64,000 nt of DNA from Candidatus Gemmiger faecigallinarum (GTDB lineage: Bacteria > Bacillota > Clostridia > Oscillospirales > Ruminococcaceae). This document shows, in pieces, positions 54,648 through 63,832 of the stretch (position 1 is the first letter of the stretch; each line of letters begins with the position of its first letter). Below the pieces are notes generated by a model. The model was not told where the DNA came from. It saw nothing but the letters and a program-made list of their open reading frames with translations, and did no database searches. The DNA is taken from assembly GCA_019120395.1 (NCBI GenBank), contig DWVD01000079.1:1-64000 (forward strand). Direction: 5' to 3'. The position numbers and the translations under genes are program-made.

Positions 54648-55858
54648 GAAAAAACGAAGTCGCCGCCTGCTTTGTGATCGCAGCCGGCGTGGCGCTGGCA
54701 CTGGCTTTTGGCAGCGGCGCGCTGCCGGTCTCCTCGGTGGCCGCAAGGCTCGCCCCGACGCCGACGCCCTCGCCCACGCCCGTCCCGACGCCGGTCCCCA
54801 CGCCGACGCCGGAACCGACCCCCGTGGTGCAGACGGTCCGTTTTTCGGCGACCGGCGACAACCTGATCCACAGCTCCCTGTACAATCAGGCCCATCGCCG
54901 TGCCGAGGACGGCGGCTATGATTTTTCCTTCGCCTATGAAAACATGCGCGGCTTTTACGCCGGCTTTGACGTCAACTGGCTGAATCAGGAGACTTTGGTC
55001 AACGACGAGTACGAGCCGTCAAGCTACCCGATGTTCTCCACCCCCGGCGAGATCACCGACGACCTGTATGATATTGGATTCCGGGTGTTCAGCCTGTCCA
55101 ACAACCACAGCTATGACAAGGGCGCAGGCGGGATCGAGTCCTCGATGGCGCACTGGGCGGCCATGCCGGAGGACGTCATCTCTATGGGGTTCTATGATTT
55201 GGACAGTTATGACAACTATGCATACCAGACCGTCAACGGCGTCACCATCGGGTATCTGTCCTATACGCAGTACACAAACGGCATCCCGACGCCGGAAGGC
55301 AGCCAGTACGGCGTCGTCTACCTGAGCCAGACCGATGTGATCGAGCAGCAGATCGCCGACGTCCGCCCCAACTGCGACGTGCTGGTGGTCAGCTGCCATT
55401 GGGGCGTCGAGAACAGCCATACCGTCACCGACGAACAGCGCAGCACCGCCCAGTGGCTGGCCGACCTGGGGGCCGACCTGATCATTGGCACCCATCCGCA
55501 CGTGACGCAGAACGCCGAGTGGCTGCAGGCCGCCGACGGCACCGACGCGTTCGTCGCCTATTCTTTGGGCAATTTCATCAGCGCGCAGGACCAGCCGGAC
55601 AATCTGATCGGCGTGATTTTGGATATTACGATGCAAAAGACCACCGATCCCGACGGCACCGTGACCGTGGAACTGCTGGACCCCCGGCTCCATCCCATCG
55701 TGACCCAGTATGAATCTGGATTTTCTGACATACGGGTATATCTGTTTGAGGATTACACTGACGAGCTTGGCGCAGCACACGGGAACTTTACCCTGAGCAG
55801 GGACTATATCCAGACCGTGCTGAACGAGTCGATCGACGCCGAATTTCTGGCGGGGTGA
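54638..55858 (+). CDS. CapA-family (poly-gamma-glutamate synthesis-like) metallophosphatase, secreted with Pro/Thr linker
   Basis: TM then TPTPSPTPVPTPVPTPTPEPTP linker; FSATGDNLIHSSLYNQA; SLSNNHSYDKGAGGIESSM; LIIGTHPHVTQNAEWL; 10-bp overlap with dapB. Confidence 0.9.
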   Translation: MFLRKNEVAACFVIAAGVALALAFGSGALPVSSVAARLAPTPTPSPTPVPTPVPTPTPEPTPVVQTVRFSATGDNLIHSSLYNQAHRRAEDGGYDFSFAYENMRGFYAGFDVNWLNQETLVNDEYEPSSYPMFSTPGEITDDLYDIGFRVFSLSNNHSYDKGAGGIESSMAHWAAMPEDVISMGFYDLDSYDNYAYQTVNGVTIGYLSYTQYTNGIPTPEGSQYGVVYLSQTDVIEQQIADVRPNCDVLVVSCHWGVENSHTVTDEQRSTAQWLADLGADLIIGTHPHVTQNAEWLQAADGTDAFVAYSLGNFISAQDQPDNLIGVILDITMQKTTDPDGTVTVELLDPRLHPIVTQYESGFSDIRVYLFEDYTDELGAAHGNFTLSRDYIQTVLNESIDAEFLAG

Positions 55859-55896
55859 CCATCCCGCCGCATTTCCATAAAAAAGGAGGATAATCC

Positions 55897-56352
55897 ATGT
55901 ACGGAGTCAGCAAGATCACCAGTGAACAGAACATCATGCTCACGACCTTTCCCGGTGCGCAGTACAGCGCGCAGAGCTTGGCGGAACATCTGGACGTCTT
56001 TGCCCGCGCCGGCATCGTGGTGGATATGATCTGCCAGAGCGCGCCCCGGGGCGAAGCGGTCGATTTCAGCTTTACCACCAGCTACGCCAATTTCGCCGCG
56101 GTGATGAAAGCGCTGCCGGAAGCCGCCAAGGTCCATCCGCCGCTGATCTCCGGCGGGTATTCCAAAATCAACCTGTTCGGCGAAGACATGGTCACCAGCT
56201 GCGGCGTGGCCTCCCGCGCGCTGACGGCGCTGGCTTCCGAAAATATCGAGATTGCCCTGATCACCACCAGCGACCTGGATATTTCGCTGCTGATCCGCCA
56301 GCAGGACGAGGACGCCGCGCTGGCGGCGCTGACCAAAGCGTTTGCGCTGTAA
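55897..56352 (+). CDS. Stand-alone tandem ACT-domain protein, aspartokinase regulatory-region-like
   Basis: VSKITSEQNIMLTTFPG...FARAGIVVDMICQSAPRGEAVDFSFT and SKINLFGEDMVTSCGVASRALTALASENIEIALITTSDLDISLLI. Confidence 0.85.
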   Translation: MYGVSKITSEQNIMLTTFPGAQYSAQSLAEHLDVFARAGIVVDMICQSAPRGEAVDFSFTTSYANFAAVMKALPEAAKVHPPLISGGYSKINLFGEDMVTSCGVASRALTALASENIEIALITTSDLDISLLIRQQDEDAALAALTKAFAL

Positions 56353-56605
56353 GCCTTTTCGTTCCTTAGCGGCGTGCACACAGGGAAACCTTGCCGCAGA
56401 ATCTGACACAAACAGGCCGATGGCTGTGCTGCCGCCGCCTGGCGTCCACAAAGGACGCCGGCGTTCCGGCTCCTTGCCACCGGCCTGTTTTGCGATTTTT
56501 TGGCGCTTCGCAGTTTTGCCGCTTGCGCGGCAAAGCCGTAGCTTTCTTGCGCTTATTCCGCTTTGCGGCGGGGGCGGCTGCGGTTTTCCCGCCTTCCCTG
56601 CCCGG

Positions 56606-56640
56606 CAAACGCCCCTCAGGCTTGACCTGAGGGGCGTTTG
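56606..56640. terminator. Bidirectional hairpin/terminator between convergent genes
   Basis: CAAACGCCCCTCAGG-CTTGA-CCTGAGGGGCGTTTG, perfect 15-bp arms. Confidence 0.7.
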
Positions 56641-56660
56641 CCGTAACCTGATGTTTACGT

Positions 56661-57857
56661 TCAATACGCTCTCTGCCGGTAACAGCGCGCCGCCAGAAAA
56701 ACCAGCGCCAGCGCGGCCAGCAGCGCAAACGCTGGGAACACCACGTACTGGGGCGCCACCCTCCCCAGCAGTTCATAGGGCGCGGGGCTGAAAATATTGG
56801 AAAACTTCATCATGCGCACCGGCAGCAGGTTGTACAGCAGCAGCGGCCACAGCGGGCGCTTGGGCAGATCAAACATCATCGGCGCCAGCATCAGCACCGT
56901 GACGACAACGACCACCGCAAAGGGCGTTTTCAGACGGGCGCTCAGCAGCATGGTCAGGGCGGCCTGCATCAGGCTGGCCGCCATCACGCACAGCACGCAC
57001 AAAAGCGTGCACTGCAGCAGCGTCAGCGGATAGTTGTAGCGCCAGGCCATCATCTGCAGCGGCGTGTCGCCGTTGTCAAAGCCGTAGCTGAGCAGGAAGC
57101 CGAGCCAGGACGCCCCGGCCGTCAGCCCGAACAGCGCCAGCTGCATCGTGGTCCCCGCCAGCAGTTTGGCCCAGGCCAGCAGGCCGCGGCCATGCCGGGC
57201 GCTGCGCAGGATCGGGTCAGTGCCGCGGGAGTACTCGCCGGCAAACAGCGGCGCCAAACAGACCGCCCCCGCAAAGGCGGCCAGAAAGCCCACAAATTCC
57301 AGTGCTGTCAAAAAGGTCTCGTACCCGGCGGTGGAGCGGTAGGTCCAGGGCGTTTTGATCTGCGCGTCCCAGGCCAGCAGGGCGGCTTTGGTGGCGTCGC
57401 CGGCGCTCATCTCGGCAATGTCTTTTGCCACCAGCGCGCTGCGGCGGGCATAAAATTCCGCGGCCAGGTCGGGCGTCATGGCAAGAACTTCCTCCTCGGT
57501 ATAAAAGTTGCTCATCATCAGCCAAATCGGCTCGTAGGGGCGGGCGGTCTGTTGGTACTCCTGCGTCGCCTGGTACAGCTCGGCGTCCTGCGGGATGGCC
57601 TGGTAGGCGCGGGCGGCTTCCGTCAGCAGTTCGCCGTCCATTGCTCTGCCGCTGAGCGCCAGGGCATAGGCCCGGTCCTTTTCCATTGCCTGGCGGTTTG
57701 ACTCCAGATACTCGCCGTTGATGTAGGACCCGCCCATCAGATACAGCTGGGAATTGAGCAGCGCAAAGATCAGCGCCGTGGCCAGCGCAGCCCAGGTGGA
57801 GCGCCTGCCCAGGATCTTGCGGTATTCAAACCCGACGATGGTCCAAAACTGTCTCAT
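56661..57857 (-). CDS. ABC-2-type transporter permease
   Basis: MRQFWTIVGFEYRKILGRRSTWAALATALIFALLNSQLYLMGG; multiple TM helices; pairs with ATPase. Confidence 0.85.
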   Translation of the reverse strand: MRQFWTIVGFEYRKILGRRSTWAALATALIFALLNSQLYLMGGSYINGEYLESNRQAMEKDRAYALALSGRAMDGELLTEAARAYQAIPQDAELYQATQEYQQTARPYEPIWLMMSNFYTEEEVLAMTPDLAAEFYARRSALVAKDIAEMSAGDATKAALLAWDAQIKTPWTYRSTAGYETFLTALEFVGFLAAFAGAVCLAPLFAGEYSRGTDPILRSARHGRGLLAWAKLLAGTTMQLALFGLTAGASWLGFLLSYGFDNGDTPLQMMAWRYNYPLTLLQCTLLCVLCVMAASLMQAALTMLLSARLKTPFAVVVVVTVLMLAPMMFDLPKRPLWPLLLYNLLPVRMMKFSNIFSPAPYELLGRVAPQYVVFPAFALLAALALVFLAARCYRQRAY

Positions 57858-58720
57858 TTTCCGCTCACCTCCTGAAATACCGAGAGATACAGATCCTCCA
57901 GATTCGGCTCGGCCGGCTGTGCGCCGGCACAGGGCGCTTCCGGCGCAATCAGCCGCAGGGCGGCGCCCCCGGCTTCCGGGTGGACGTCCGCCGCAGGGTA
58001 CCGGGCACACAGTTCCTCCGCCTGCGCGGCCGGGACCGTGCAGGTCCAGACTTTGCCGGCCACCGTCTCCAGCACCTGCCGGCGGGTGCCGCTTTGCAAT
58101 AGCACCCCGTCCTTCAACAGCAGGATGGTGCCCGCGATATGCTCCACGTCAGAGACGATGTGGGTGGATAGCAGCACCGTCCGCATCTCGCCCAGGCGGG
58201 CGATCAGGTTGCGGAAGCGCACCCGCTCGCTGGGGTCCAGGCCGGCGGTAGGCTCGTCCAGCACCAGCAGCTGCGGGCTGCCCAGCAGCGCCTGGGCAAT
58301 GCCCAGCCTGCGGCGCATGCCGCCGGAAAACGTGCGGATCTTTTTGCGGCGCTGGGAAGCCAGCCCCACCAGTTCCAGCAGTTCTTCGGTTTGCAGCCCG
58401 GCCTGCTGCCGGGGCAGGCCCTTCAGCGCCGCCAGATAAAGCAGAAAATCCTGCGCCGTAAACTCCGGATAATAGCCGAACTCCTGGGGCAGATAGCCCA
58501 GGCTGGCGCGGTAAGCCTCGCTGTCCACCTCCATCCCGCCAAAACGGATGCTGCCGGAGGTGGGCCGCAGCACCCCGCAGATCATGCGCATCAATGTGGT
58601 CTTGCCTGCGCCGTTGGCCCCCAGCAGCCCGTATACGCCGGGGCCCATCCGCGCGCTGACACGGTCGCAGGCCAGCTTGGCGCCGTATTGCTTCGTGACC
58701 CGGTCCAAAACCAGTTCCAT
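57854..58720 (-). CDS. ABC transporter ATP-binding protein
   Basis: Walker A GLLGANGAGKTTLMRMICG; signature FSGGMRRRLGIAQALLG; Walker B LLVLDEPTAGLDPSERV. Confidence 0.95.
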   Translation of the reverse strand: MELVLDRVTKQYGAKLACDRVSARMGPGVYGLLGANGAGKTTLMRMICGVLRPTSGSIRFGGMEVDSEAYRASLGYLPQEFGYYPEFTAQDFLLYLAALKGLPRQQAGLQTEELLELVGLASQRRKKIRTFSGGMRRRLGIAQALLGSPQLLVLDEPTAGLDPSERVRFRNLIARLGEMRTVLLSTHIVSDVEHIAGTILLLKDGVLLQSGTRRQVLETVAGKVWTCTVPAAQAEELCARYPAADVHPEAGGAALRLIAPEAPCAGAQPAEPNLEDLYLSVFQEVSGK

Positions 58721-58788
58721 AAAAGTCCCTCCTGTGGTTTTTCCATGCCGCCCCGGCTGTCCGGGTAAAGGCAACGCGTTTCTCCCGG

Positions 58789-59520
58789 TCACTGCGGGCA
58801 CAGCGTCTGCCGGTACCAGCGCCTTGCCTGCCAGCAGGTCAGCAGGACGGCGGCCGCCAACACACCCTGCCACAGCGGCAAAAACTCCGCCGCGCTGGCG
58901 GCGCCGTCGGACAATTCCAACAGCAAGCGCCCGGCGCTGACCCCGCAGCAGACCGCCGCGCAGGCATAGCCGCCCTCCGCGCCGCGGAACCGGTTCAGCA
59001 CCCACAAACTGCCCCCGGCCGAGAGCAGCCAGGGCGTCAGCAGGTATACCGCCGCCTGCGCAAGATCAAGCGCCGTCATTCGGTGCAGGGCGGCCAGGGC
59101 TGCGGCCAGCACCGGCAGCATCGCCGCCCCCAGCAGCAGCGTGCGCGCCATCACCGCCTGCCGCAGACTGTACCGGCAGGCGGCCTCCAGTTCCGCCATG
59201 CCGAAACGTGCAGCGCGGGCCAGCTCGCAGACCAGGACCAGCGTTACCAGCGGCAGGACGGCGGCCAACGCCCAGGCGTCGCCCTCCCTGCCGGGCGCGG
59301 ACGCCAGCCAAAGGCAGAACGCCGCCGCCCCTGCGGCCGCCAGCCAGACCCGCCAGCGGAGATAGCGTAGCTGCACCCACAAAAGCCAGCCGGCGCCGGT
59401 ATGGGGCCGCCAGGCCGGCAGCCCGGCCAGAAACGCAGCCCTGCGCCGGGCGGGCGGCGCGGAAAAGGCGGCGCGCAGCTCAGCATGCCAATCGATTTTG
59501 CGGGGGCCATGATGTTTCAT
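58789..59520 (-). CDS. Multi-spanning membrane protein, possible sigma-factor-partner
   Basis: About 6 TM segments after a cytosolic N-terminus; start overlaps the sigma factor stop by 4 bp. Confidence 0.7.
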   Translation of the reverse strand: MKHHGPRKIDWHAELRAAFSAPPARRRAAFLAGLPAWRPHTGAGWLLWVQLRYLRWRVWLAAAGAAAFCLWLASAPGREGDAWALAAVLPLVTLVLVCELARAARFGMAELEAACRYSLRQAVMARTLLLGAAMLPVLAAALAALHRMTALDLAQAAVYLLTPWLLSAGGSLWVLNRFRGAEGGYACAAVCCGVSAGRLLLELSDGAASAAEFLPLWQGVLAAAVLLTCWQARRWYRQTLCPQ

Positions 59521-59975
59521 GCAAAATCCTCCTCCCGTAATGCTTCACGCAGACGTTTCAGCGCGGCGCGCAGTTTGCGGCCGACCGCAAAGCGGGAAAG
59601 CCCCACAATGGCGGCCACCCGCCCCACCGGCAGGTCATTCGCGTACCGCAGCAGCAGGATCTCCTGCTGGTCGGCAGGCAGGCCGGCAATGGCCTGGCGC
59701 AGCGCAAGGGTGCGGTCTGTGTCCGCCAGGCAGTCCGCCGCCGGCAGCCGGTCGTCCAGCGGCTGCGCAGGCCGCCGGCGGAACGCGTCGGTACACAGGT
59801 TCCGGGCGATCCCGTACAGGTAAGCCATCCCGCCGGCCTGCCGCTTGCCCTCGTCCTGGCGGTAATAGCGCAGGAAGGCCTCCTGCGTCAGATCCTCGGC
59901 CAGATCGGCGTCGCGGACGCGGAAATAGCAGTAGCGGTACAGCTTCTCGTACTGTGCCGCCAGATCCTCCTGCAT
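59517..59975 (-). CDS. ECF-type RNA polymerase sigma factor
   Basis: Region 2 YCYFRVRDADLAEDLTQEAFLRYYR...AYLYGIARNLCTDAFRRR; region 4 LPADQQEILLLRYANDLPVGRVAAIVGLSRFAVGRKLRAALKRLRE. Confidence 0.9.
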   Translation of the reverse strand: MQEDLAAQYEKLYRYCYFRVRDADLAEDLTQEAFLRYYRQDEGKRQAGGMAYLYGIARNLCTDAFRRRPAQPLDDRLPAADCLADTDRTLALRQAIAGLPADQQEILLLRYANDLPVGRVAAIVGLSRFAVGRKLRAALKRLREALREEDFA

Positions 59976-60110
59976 GGCGCGTCCCTCCTTCCCTGCCGGT
60001 CTTTGTTCCGCCTTTATTTTGTATAACGAGCCAGCGCCGCAAAATGTGCGGGCAGTTTTTATTTTTTGCCCGCGCCATCTGCCGCCGCCTGTGAAATGCA
60101 CGCAGAAAAA

Positions 60111-60144
60111 GCCGGGGTCCGGATCGTTCGATCCGGGCCCCGGC
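60111..60144 (-). terminator. Intrinsic terminator of rubrerythrin gene
   Basis: Minus GCCGGGGCCCGGATCGAACGATCCGGACCCCGGCTTTTT. Confidence 0.9.
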
Positions 60145-60174
60145 CCTGTCAATGGTGCTTCAGTTCAGACTGGA

Positions 60175-60714
60175 TCAGCCCTTGAAGTAGCGGTCCAGCA
60201 GGCCCTGCATGCCGCGGCCGTGACGGGCTTCGTCCTTGGCCATCTCGTGGACGGTGTCGTGGATGGCATCCAGATTCAGCTCCTTGGCCTTCTTGGCCAG
60301 GTCCATCTTGCCGGAGCAGGCGCCGCACTCGGCGTCCACGCGCATGCGCAGGTTCTTCTCGGTGCTGTCGGTCAGGACCTCGCCCAGCAGCTCGGCAAAC
60401 TTGGCGGCGTGCTCGGCCTCCTCAAAAGCGTAGCGCTTCCAGGCCTCGGCGATCTCGGGGTAGCCCTCGCGGTCGGCGACGCGGCTCATTGCTAGGTACA
60501 TGCCGACCTCGCTGCACTCGCCGTTGAAGTTCTCGCGCAGGCCGTCGATGATCTCCTGCGGGGCATCCTTGGCGATGCCGACCACATGCTCGGTGACGTA
60601 GGAGTTGTCCTTCTTCTCAATGAACTTGGAAGCGGGCGCCTTGCAGACAGGGCAGAACTCGGGGATGGAACCTTCGGCGATGTAGCCGCAGATGGTGCAA
60701 ACATACTTGGTCAT
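60175..60714 (-). CDS. Rubrerythrin with N-terminal rubredoxin domain (reverse-rubrerythrin layout)
   Basis: N-terminal [26 protein letters not shown]; diiron helices [39 protein letters not shown]. Confidence 0.93.
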   Translation of the reverse strand: MTKYVCTICGYIAEGSIPEFCPVCKAPASKFIEKKDNSYVTEHVVGIAKDAPQEIIDGLRENFNGECSEVGMYLAMSRVADREGYPEIAEAWKRYAFEEAEHAAKFAELLGEVLTDSTEKNLRMRVDAECGACSGKMDLAKKAKELNLDAIHDTVHEMAKDEARHGRGMQGLLDRYFKG

Positions 60715-60814
60715 ACTCGTTAACCTCCTGATATGGTTTGTAATTGGAACGCTGCAGCCCCGGTGCAGCAGCACCATGGGCCGCGGCCCGGCATACAGCA
60801 ATTGCCTTGTGTTT

Positions 60815-60843
60815 AGTATAGCCCCTTTGCGCCGGAAAGTCAA
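60815..60843 (-). promoter_or_regulatory. Promoter of rubrerythrin gene
   Basis: Minus TTGACT-N17-TATACT. Confidence 0.75.
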
Positions 60844-60868
60844 TGGAATTTTATATTTTTTTAAGATT

Positions 60869-61402
60869 TTATCTTAATTTTTGATAGGGCGTCCCTTTTC
60901 CGCTTTTTGGTGAAATACGGGAGAAATATGGCAAAAGAGCCCTTAAAATCCACCAGGTGATCCCGCCCACAATAAGACCGGCTATCATCAAAATCGGGGC
61001 ATACCCAAGCGCCGCCCCGCTGGAGAGCAAAACCGCCGCCCCCGCCAGCTGGCCAAGGTTGTGCGCAAGCGCGCCGCAGGCGGAAAACAGGTATCCGCTG
61101 ATCTCCCCCGGCCACAAAAGCAGCAGACACATGACAAAGAACGACAGCGTCCCCCCAAGGAAAGAAAGCGCCCCCGCGGTGAACCCGCGGGTCAAAAAGC
61201 CGAACAGCGCTTTCAGCACTACCAGCGTATAAGCCTGACCGCGCCCGAGAAAAAGCAGCGCGTACATTACAACGATATTGGCCAGCCCCAGCTTCATGGC
61301 CGGCATCAGGCCAAGCATCGGCGCAATGGCCGACTCGGCCAACGAGAGCACCAGCGCCAGGGCAAACAAAACCCCCAGGCGCGCCACTTTCCTGCTGTCC
61401 AT
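60869..61402 (-). CDS. Gx transporter family / heptaprenyl diphosphate synthase component I-like membrane protein
   Basis: [70 protein letters not shown]; alternative TTG start at 61411. Confidence 0.85.
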   Translation of the reverse strand: MDSRKVARLGVLFALALVLSLAESAIAPMLGLMPAMKLGLANIVVMYALLFLGRGQAYTLVVLKALFGFLTRGFTAGALSFLGGTLSFFVMCLLLLWPGEISGYLFSACGALAHNLGQLAGAAVLLSSGAALGYAPILMIAGLIVGGITWWILRALLPYFSRISPKSGKGTPYQKLR

Positions 61403-61690
61403 CTCCCGCAAAACGGCCTCCTTCCCGGCTTTCTGCCTGAATTGTATAACCGGGGCGGCCCCCTTGTCAAGGACAGCCGAAACCGCGCGCAGGGCGGGGG
61501 TTGGCGCGACGATTTTACAGGTGCCGGGGCTTGAAAAAAGAGGTGGAATAGTGTATCCTATAAATATTCCCTGCCAGCCAGGGAGCGCGGAACGGATCCC
61601 CCGTGCGCCGGGCTTCCGGTGCATGTTTCGGGCCGTATCCCACATACTAAAAACACTGCCTGAAATCATTGACTTTTGGAGGAAATACAA

Positions 61691-62281
61691 ATGAAAAAAC
61701 TGGTCTGCATGCTTTGTGCCGTGTCTCTCTGCGCCGCCATGCTGGCTGGCTGCGGCAGCAGTTCTTCGTCCTCTGCCCCGGTCAGCTCCGACGCTTCCAG
61801 CTCTCAGAGCGCGGCGGATCCCGGCCAGGACGCTTCCAGCAGCAGCGCCGCGGATTCCTCGGAAACTGCGGCCGACACCGCCGACACCGAAAAACTGGCC
61901 GCCATCGTCTCCGCCATCGAGGCCGTGAACGAGGTCCCCAACCCCCGCGTGATCGACGATTTCTCGCTGGAAAATGACATGGGCCTGACGCCGGACAATA
62001 TCGTTGCTTTCCAGGGCGACGTCACCAACAATCAGTCCGACTGCGCCCTGGTGTTCGCCGCCCAGGTCAAGGACGGCGCCGTCGACACCGTGCTTGCCGA
62101 GCTTGAGGCTTACCGCGGCACCATGACCAGCACCCTGTACGCCGACGAGGCCGCCAAGGTCGCCAAGGCGCAGGATGCCCGCATCACGTCCAGCGGCAAC
62201 ATTGTGGTAATGGTCATTTCCGGCGTGGAAGGCCCCGATTATTCCGAGATCGACGCCGCCATTCAGGAGGCTCTTGCCTGA
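61691..62281 (+). CDS. DUF4358-like lipoprotein
   Basis: Lipobox MLAGC, Ser/Ala-rich linker, C-terminal MGLTPDNIVAFQGDVTNNQSDCALVFAAQ. Confidence 0.8.
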   Translation: MKKLVCMLCAVSLCAAMLAGCGSSSSSSAPVSSDASSSQSAADPGQDASSSSAADSSETAADTADTEKLAAIVSAIEAVNEVPNPRVIDDFSLENDMGLTPDNIVAFQGDVTNNQSDCALVFAAQVKDGAVDTVLAELEAYRGTMTSTLYADEAAKVAKAQDARITSSGNIVVMVISGVEGPDYSEIDAAIQEALA

Positions 62282-62349
62282 GCGGCCTTATCCCCCGTCT
62301 TTTTATCCATAATCAAAGGAACGCAGCTGCCCGGTGCGGCTGCCTGCCG

Positions 62350-62390
62350 GCAGGCCGCTACCCGCTGTTTTGGGTAACGGCCTGCTGTTT
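62350..62390 (+). terminator. Terminator-like hairpin just upstream of MBOAT RBS
   Basis: GCAGGCCGCTACCC-GCTGTTTT-GGGTAACGGCCTGC-TGTTT. Confidence 0.6.
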
Positions 62391-62407
62391 CGTAAGGAGG
62401 TCATGCC

Positions 62408-63817
62408 GTGGACTCCCAGGGTCTGGTATTTAACAGCGTCGCTTTTCTGTTTTGTTTTTTGCCTGCTGCGCTGTTATTGTATTATCTTGTGCCGGGGCGG
62501 GCAAAAAACGCCGTCCTTCTGCTGGAAAGCGTCCTTTTCTACTGTTGGGGCGGCGTACAGTACCTGCCGCTGATCCTGGTACTGATCGCGGTCAATTATC
62601 TGTTCGGTCTTTTGCTGGCGCGCGCCAAAGGGCGGGCGGCCCGCGTGCTGTGCCTGGTCCTTCCCATCGCGCTCAGCCTGGCGGCTCTTGTATTTTTCAA
62701 ATACACCAATTTCCTGATCGAGATCTTCAACCAGATCGCCTCCGCCAACCTGTCGACGCTGTCTTTCTTCAATGTGCTGCCGCTGGGTATCAGCTATTAT
62801 ATCTTCAAGCTGATCAGCTATATTGCCGACGTTTACACCGGCAAAACAGAGCCGGAGCGCAACCCCTTCACCTTCGCCACCTATGTGATCCTGTTCCCGC
62901 AGCTTCTGGTCGGCCCCATTGTAAAATACCGCGACCTGGCCCCTGCCCTGCACACCTATAAGAACCGGTACAGCGCCGCGCAGATCGAGGCCGGCGCCGA
63001 GATGTTCGTGTTTGGCCTTGCCAAAAAGGTGATCCTGGCAGACTCCATCGGCGCCTTGTGGAGCGACCTGCTCTCGCAGGATGTGGGCCTTGCCAACGTT
63101 TCCACGCCGCTGGCCTGGCTTGGCATCCTTGCCTACTCGCTGCAGCTGTATTTTGATTTTGCCGGCTATTCCGAGATGAGCAACGGTCTGAGCAAAATGA
63201 TGGGCTTTGACTGCCCCGCCAACTTCGATCTGCCCTATATCTCCTCCAGCATCACCGAGTTCTGGCGCCGGTGGCACATTTCTCTGTCGTCCTGGTTCCG
63301 GGATTATGTCTACATCCCCCTGGGCGGCAACCGCCGCGGCCTGCCGCGTCAGCTTCTCAATATGCTGGTGGTCTGGGCGCTGACGGGGATCTGGCACGGC
63401 GCCAACTGGAACTTTATTTGCTGGGGCCTTTACTATTTTGTTCTGCTTACCGTCGAGAAGGTCTTTTTGCTGAAATATCTGAAAAAAGGCCGCGTCTGGC
63501 CGCACATTTACACCCTGTTCTTTGTGGTGCTTGGCTGGGGCATCTTTACGGCAAACGTGGAGGGCGCCGCCCTGCCGCTTTTGATGAGCCGGCTGTTCCT
63601 GCCTTCCGGCGGCATCTCGCCGCTGTATTATCTGCGCAATTACGGCGTGCTGCTTATCCTTGGCATCCTGTGCTCCACCGCCCTGCCCGGCCGTTTCTGG
63701 CAATGGGCCAAGCGGCACACCCCGGTGCGCCTGGTCGTTCTTGCCGCTGTTATGGTGCTTTCGGTGGCGTTTGTCGTCGCTTCCACCAACAACTCGCCGC
63801 TGTATGCCAATTTCTAA
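62408..63817 (+). CDS. MBOAT-family membrane O-acyltransferase (AlgI/DltB-like)
   Basis: VLFPQLLVGPIVKYRDL; LQLYFDFAGYSEMSNGLSKMMGF; ITEFWRRWHISLSSWFRDYVYIPLGGNR; LTGIWHGANWNFICWGLYY; GTG start with AAGGAGG. Confidence 0.95.
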   Translation: MDSQGLVFNSVAFLFCFLPAALLLYYLVPGRAKNAVLLLESVLFYCWGGVQYLPLILVLIAVNYLFGLLLARAKGRAARVLCLVLPIALSLAALVFFKYTNFLIEIFNQIASANLSTLSFFNVLPLGISYYIFKLISYIADVYTGKTEPERNPFTFATYVILFPQLLVGPIVKYRDLAPALHTYKNRYSAAQIEAGAEMFVFGLAKKVILADSIGALWSDLLSQDVGLANVSTPLAWLGILAYSLQLYFDFAGYSEMSNGLSKMMGFDCPANFDLPYISSSITEFWRRWHISLSSWFRDYVYIPLGGNRRGLPRQLLNMLVVWALTGIWHGANWNFICWGLYYFVLLTVEKVFLLKYLKKGRVWPHIYTLFFVVLGWGIFTANVEGAALPLLMSRLFLPSGGISPLYYLRNYGVLLILGILCSTALPGRFWQWAKRHTPVRLVVLAAVMVLSVAFVVASTNNSPLYANF

Positions 63818-63832
63818 AAGGGGGTCTGCCTG

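Noticed and set aside
54755-54830. Short tandem-like repeats (CCGACGCCG)
   Set aside because: Encodes the Pro-Thr wall/membrane linker of the CapA protein; ordinary for secreted proteins.
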